NCBI GenBank assembly: GCA_948946035.1
Contig: CARBKU010000081.1
Span: 1 to 6,136 of the forward strand
Direction: 5' to 3'
DNA from: an uncultured Clostridia bacterium
Lineage (GTDB): Bacteria > Bacillota > Clostridia > TANB77 > CAG-508
Length of the DNA stretch: 6,136 nt
The number at the start of each line of letters is the position of its first letter. The stretch's first letter is position 1. Positions 5,719 through 6,136 of this stretch are shown in pieces. The notes under the pieces are model-generated. The model saw nothing but the letters and a program-made list of their open reading frames with translations. It searched no databases and was not told the origin of the DNA. The position numbers and the translations under genes are program-made.

Positions 5719-6091
5719 TTACTTTTCGGCCTTAGATATATTATCATTATATTTAGAAAATTTATCGTTCAAGCTAATTTTGAAGAAATACTAAATAATT
5801 TTTATGAAATTGTATAAGATTGAATTATATATATTATTTTTTTATACTTTGTGTGTCGCAACTACCAAATTTTAAAAATGGTAAGTTGCTCCAATCGCAC
5901 TCGCTGTTGCTCGTTTGGTCGCTTACGCAGTATCGCAAAAATAATATATATAATTCAAGCTTATACAGCTAGAAGGTAATTTTCATATAGCTAACAAATC
6001 CTTCAATAAAAATTATTAAATATTTCTAGTCAATTACTTTCAATTAAAATTTTCTAAATATAATGATAATATATCTAAGGCTGAAGAGTAA
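5719..6091. repeat. MITE-like inverted-repeat element, copy 2 (large)
   Basis: The outer arms pair 5719-5763 with about 6047-6091: 45 bp with two substitutions, both of which stay as G-U pairs in a + transcript. Weaker pairing extends to 5714/6096. The inner arms pair 5811-5818 with 5960-5967, then 5820-5841 with 5937-5958 as 22 perfect pairs. Between outer and inner arms the sides are partly alike (AAATAATTTTTAT and its complement) but diverged, and the right side carries roughly 35 extra bases. The central core (5842-5936) is nearly the same as that of copy 1, while these arms share no clear sequence with the copy 1 arms. No flanking direct repeat is convincing. The element begins 11 bases after the permease stop and is the only structure there that could end operon transcription. 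It accounts for most of the gene-free stretch 5708-6136. Confidence 0.8.
5842..5936 (+). other. Conserved structured core of element 2
   Basis: This core shares with copy 1 the blocks CTTTGTGTGTCGCAAC (5847-5862), GTTGCTCCAATCGCACTCGC (5885-5904) and GCTCGTTTGGTCGCTTACGC (from 5909). The first stem pairs 5858-5867 with 5879-5889, with one bulged A (5883), around an 11-base loop. Its outer five pairs equal copy 1, while three middle pairs are changed on both sides so that pairing is kept. The second stem (5891-5897 with 5912-5918) is unchanged; only its loop differs (CTGTTG in place of CATAG). Divergence is thus concentrated in loops and in paired positions, as expected for a structure-bearing sequence. 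Confidence 0.6.
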
Positions 6092-6115
6092 CAATAAAAT
6101 TAATGGAAAGGGTGG

Positions 6116-6134
6116 AAAAAAAAAAAAAAAAAAA
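6116..6134 (+). repeat. Poly-A run at the window end
   Basis: There are 19 consecutive A after GGAAAGGGTGG (6105-6115). The purine-rich stretch could be the ribosome binding site of a gene starting beyond the window. A run of this length at the very edge may also be a sequencing or assembly artefact. Confidence 0.6.
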
Positions 6135-6136
6135 TT

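Noticed and set aside
5705..6104. Target-site duplication around element 2
   Set aside because: Several end positions were compared (5714, 5719 against 6091, 6096) and no direct repeat longer than chance was found.

Overview
The window is AT-rich DNA with Firmicutes-style signals: A/T-ending codons, AGA for arginine, strong AAGGAG-type ribosome binding sites, TTGACA-type promoter boxes and hairpin-plus-T-run terminators. This fits a low-GC Clostridia-like bacterium, perhaps an uncultured gut lineage, but that placement is inference. All convincing genes are on the + strand.

Layout: (1) Positions 1-53 are a GC- and C-rich stretch unlike the rest. It may be a diverged, broken copy of the repeat described below. 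It runs directly into a gene (54-587) that looks like the C-terminal part of a longer, HD-hydrolase-like protein. (2) Positions 588-900 hold a MITE-like inverted-repeat element (638-829) with an 8-bp direct repeat on each side, followed at once by a promoter and a possible operator. (3) Positions 904-2235 encode a complete 12-helix MATE-family efflux transporter. (4) Positions 2236-2580 hold two good tandem terminators, a third long hairpin with an offset T-run, and a structured leader. (5) Positions 2581-5707 are a compact four-gene operon: a small one-helix membrane protein, a MacA/HlyD-type adaptor without an alpha-hairpin, a MacB/LolD-type ATPase and a MacB/FtsX-type permease. (6) Positions 5708-6136 hold a second, larger inverted-repeat element (about 5719-6091) and end in a run of 19 A.

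How it works together: both functional modules are membrane export systems. The MATE protein is an ion-coupled drug or metabolite exporter. The operon would form a MacAB/YknXYZ-like ABC exporter, in which the ATPase drives shape changes in the permease and the adaptor sits outside the membrane. The small protein is an unexplained extra part; its Met/Gly/Arg/Glu-rich tail resembles the tail of the adaptor.

The most unusual content is the repeat pair at 638-829 and 5719-6091. The two share a GC-richer core of about 95 bp that can fold into two stem-loops, the first with compensatory changes. The long self-complementary arms on either side do not resemble each other between copies. This is the reverse of a normal MITE, where ends are conserved and middles vary, and it is the best candidate here for something undescribed.
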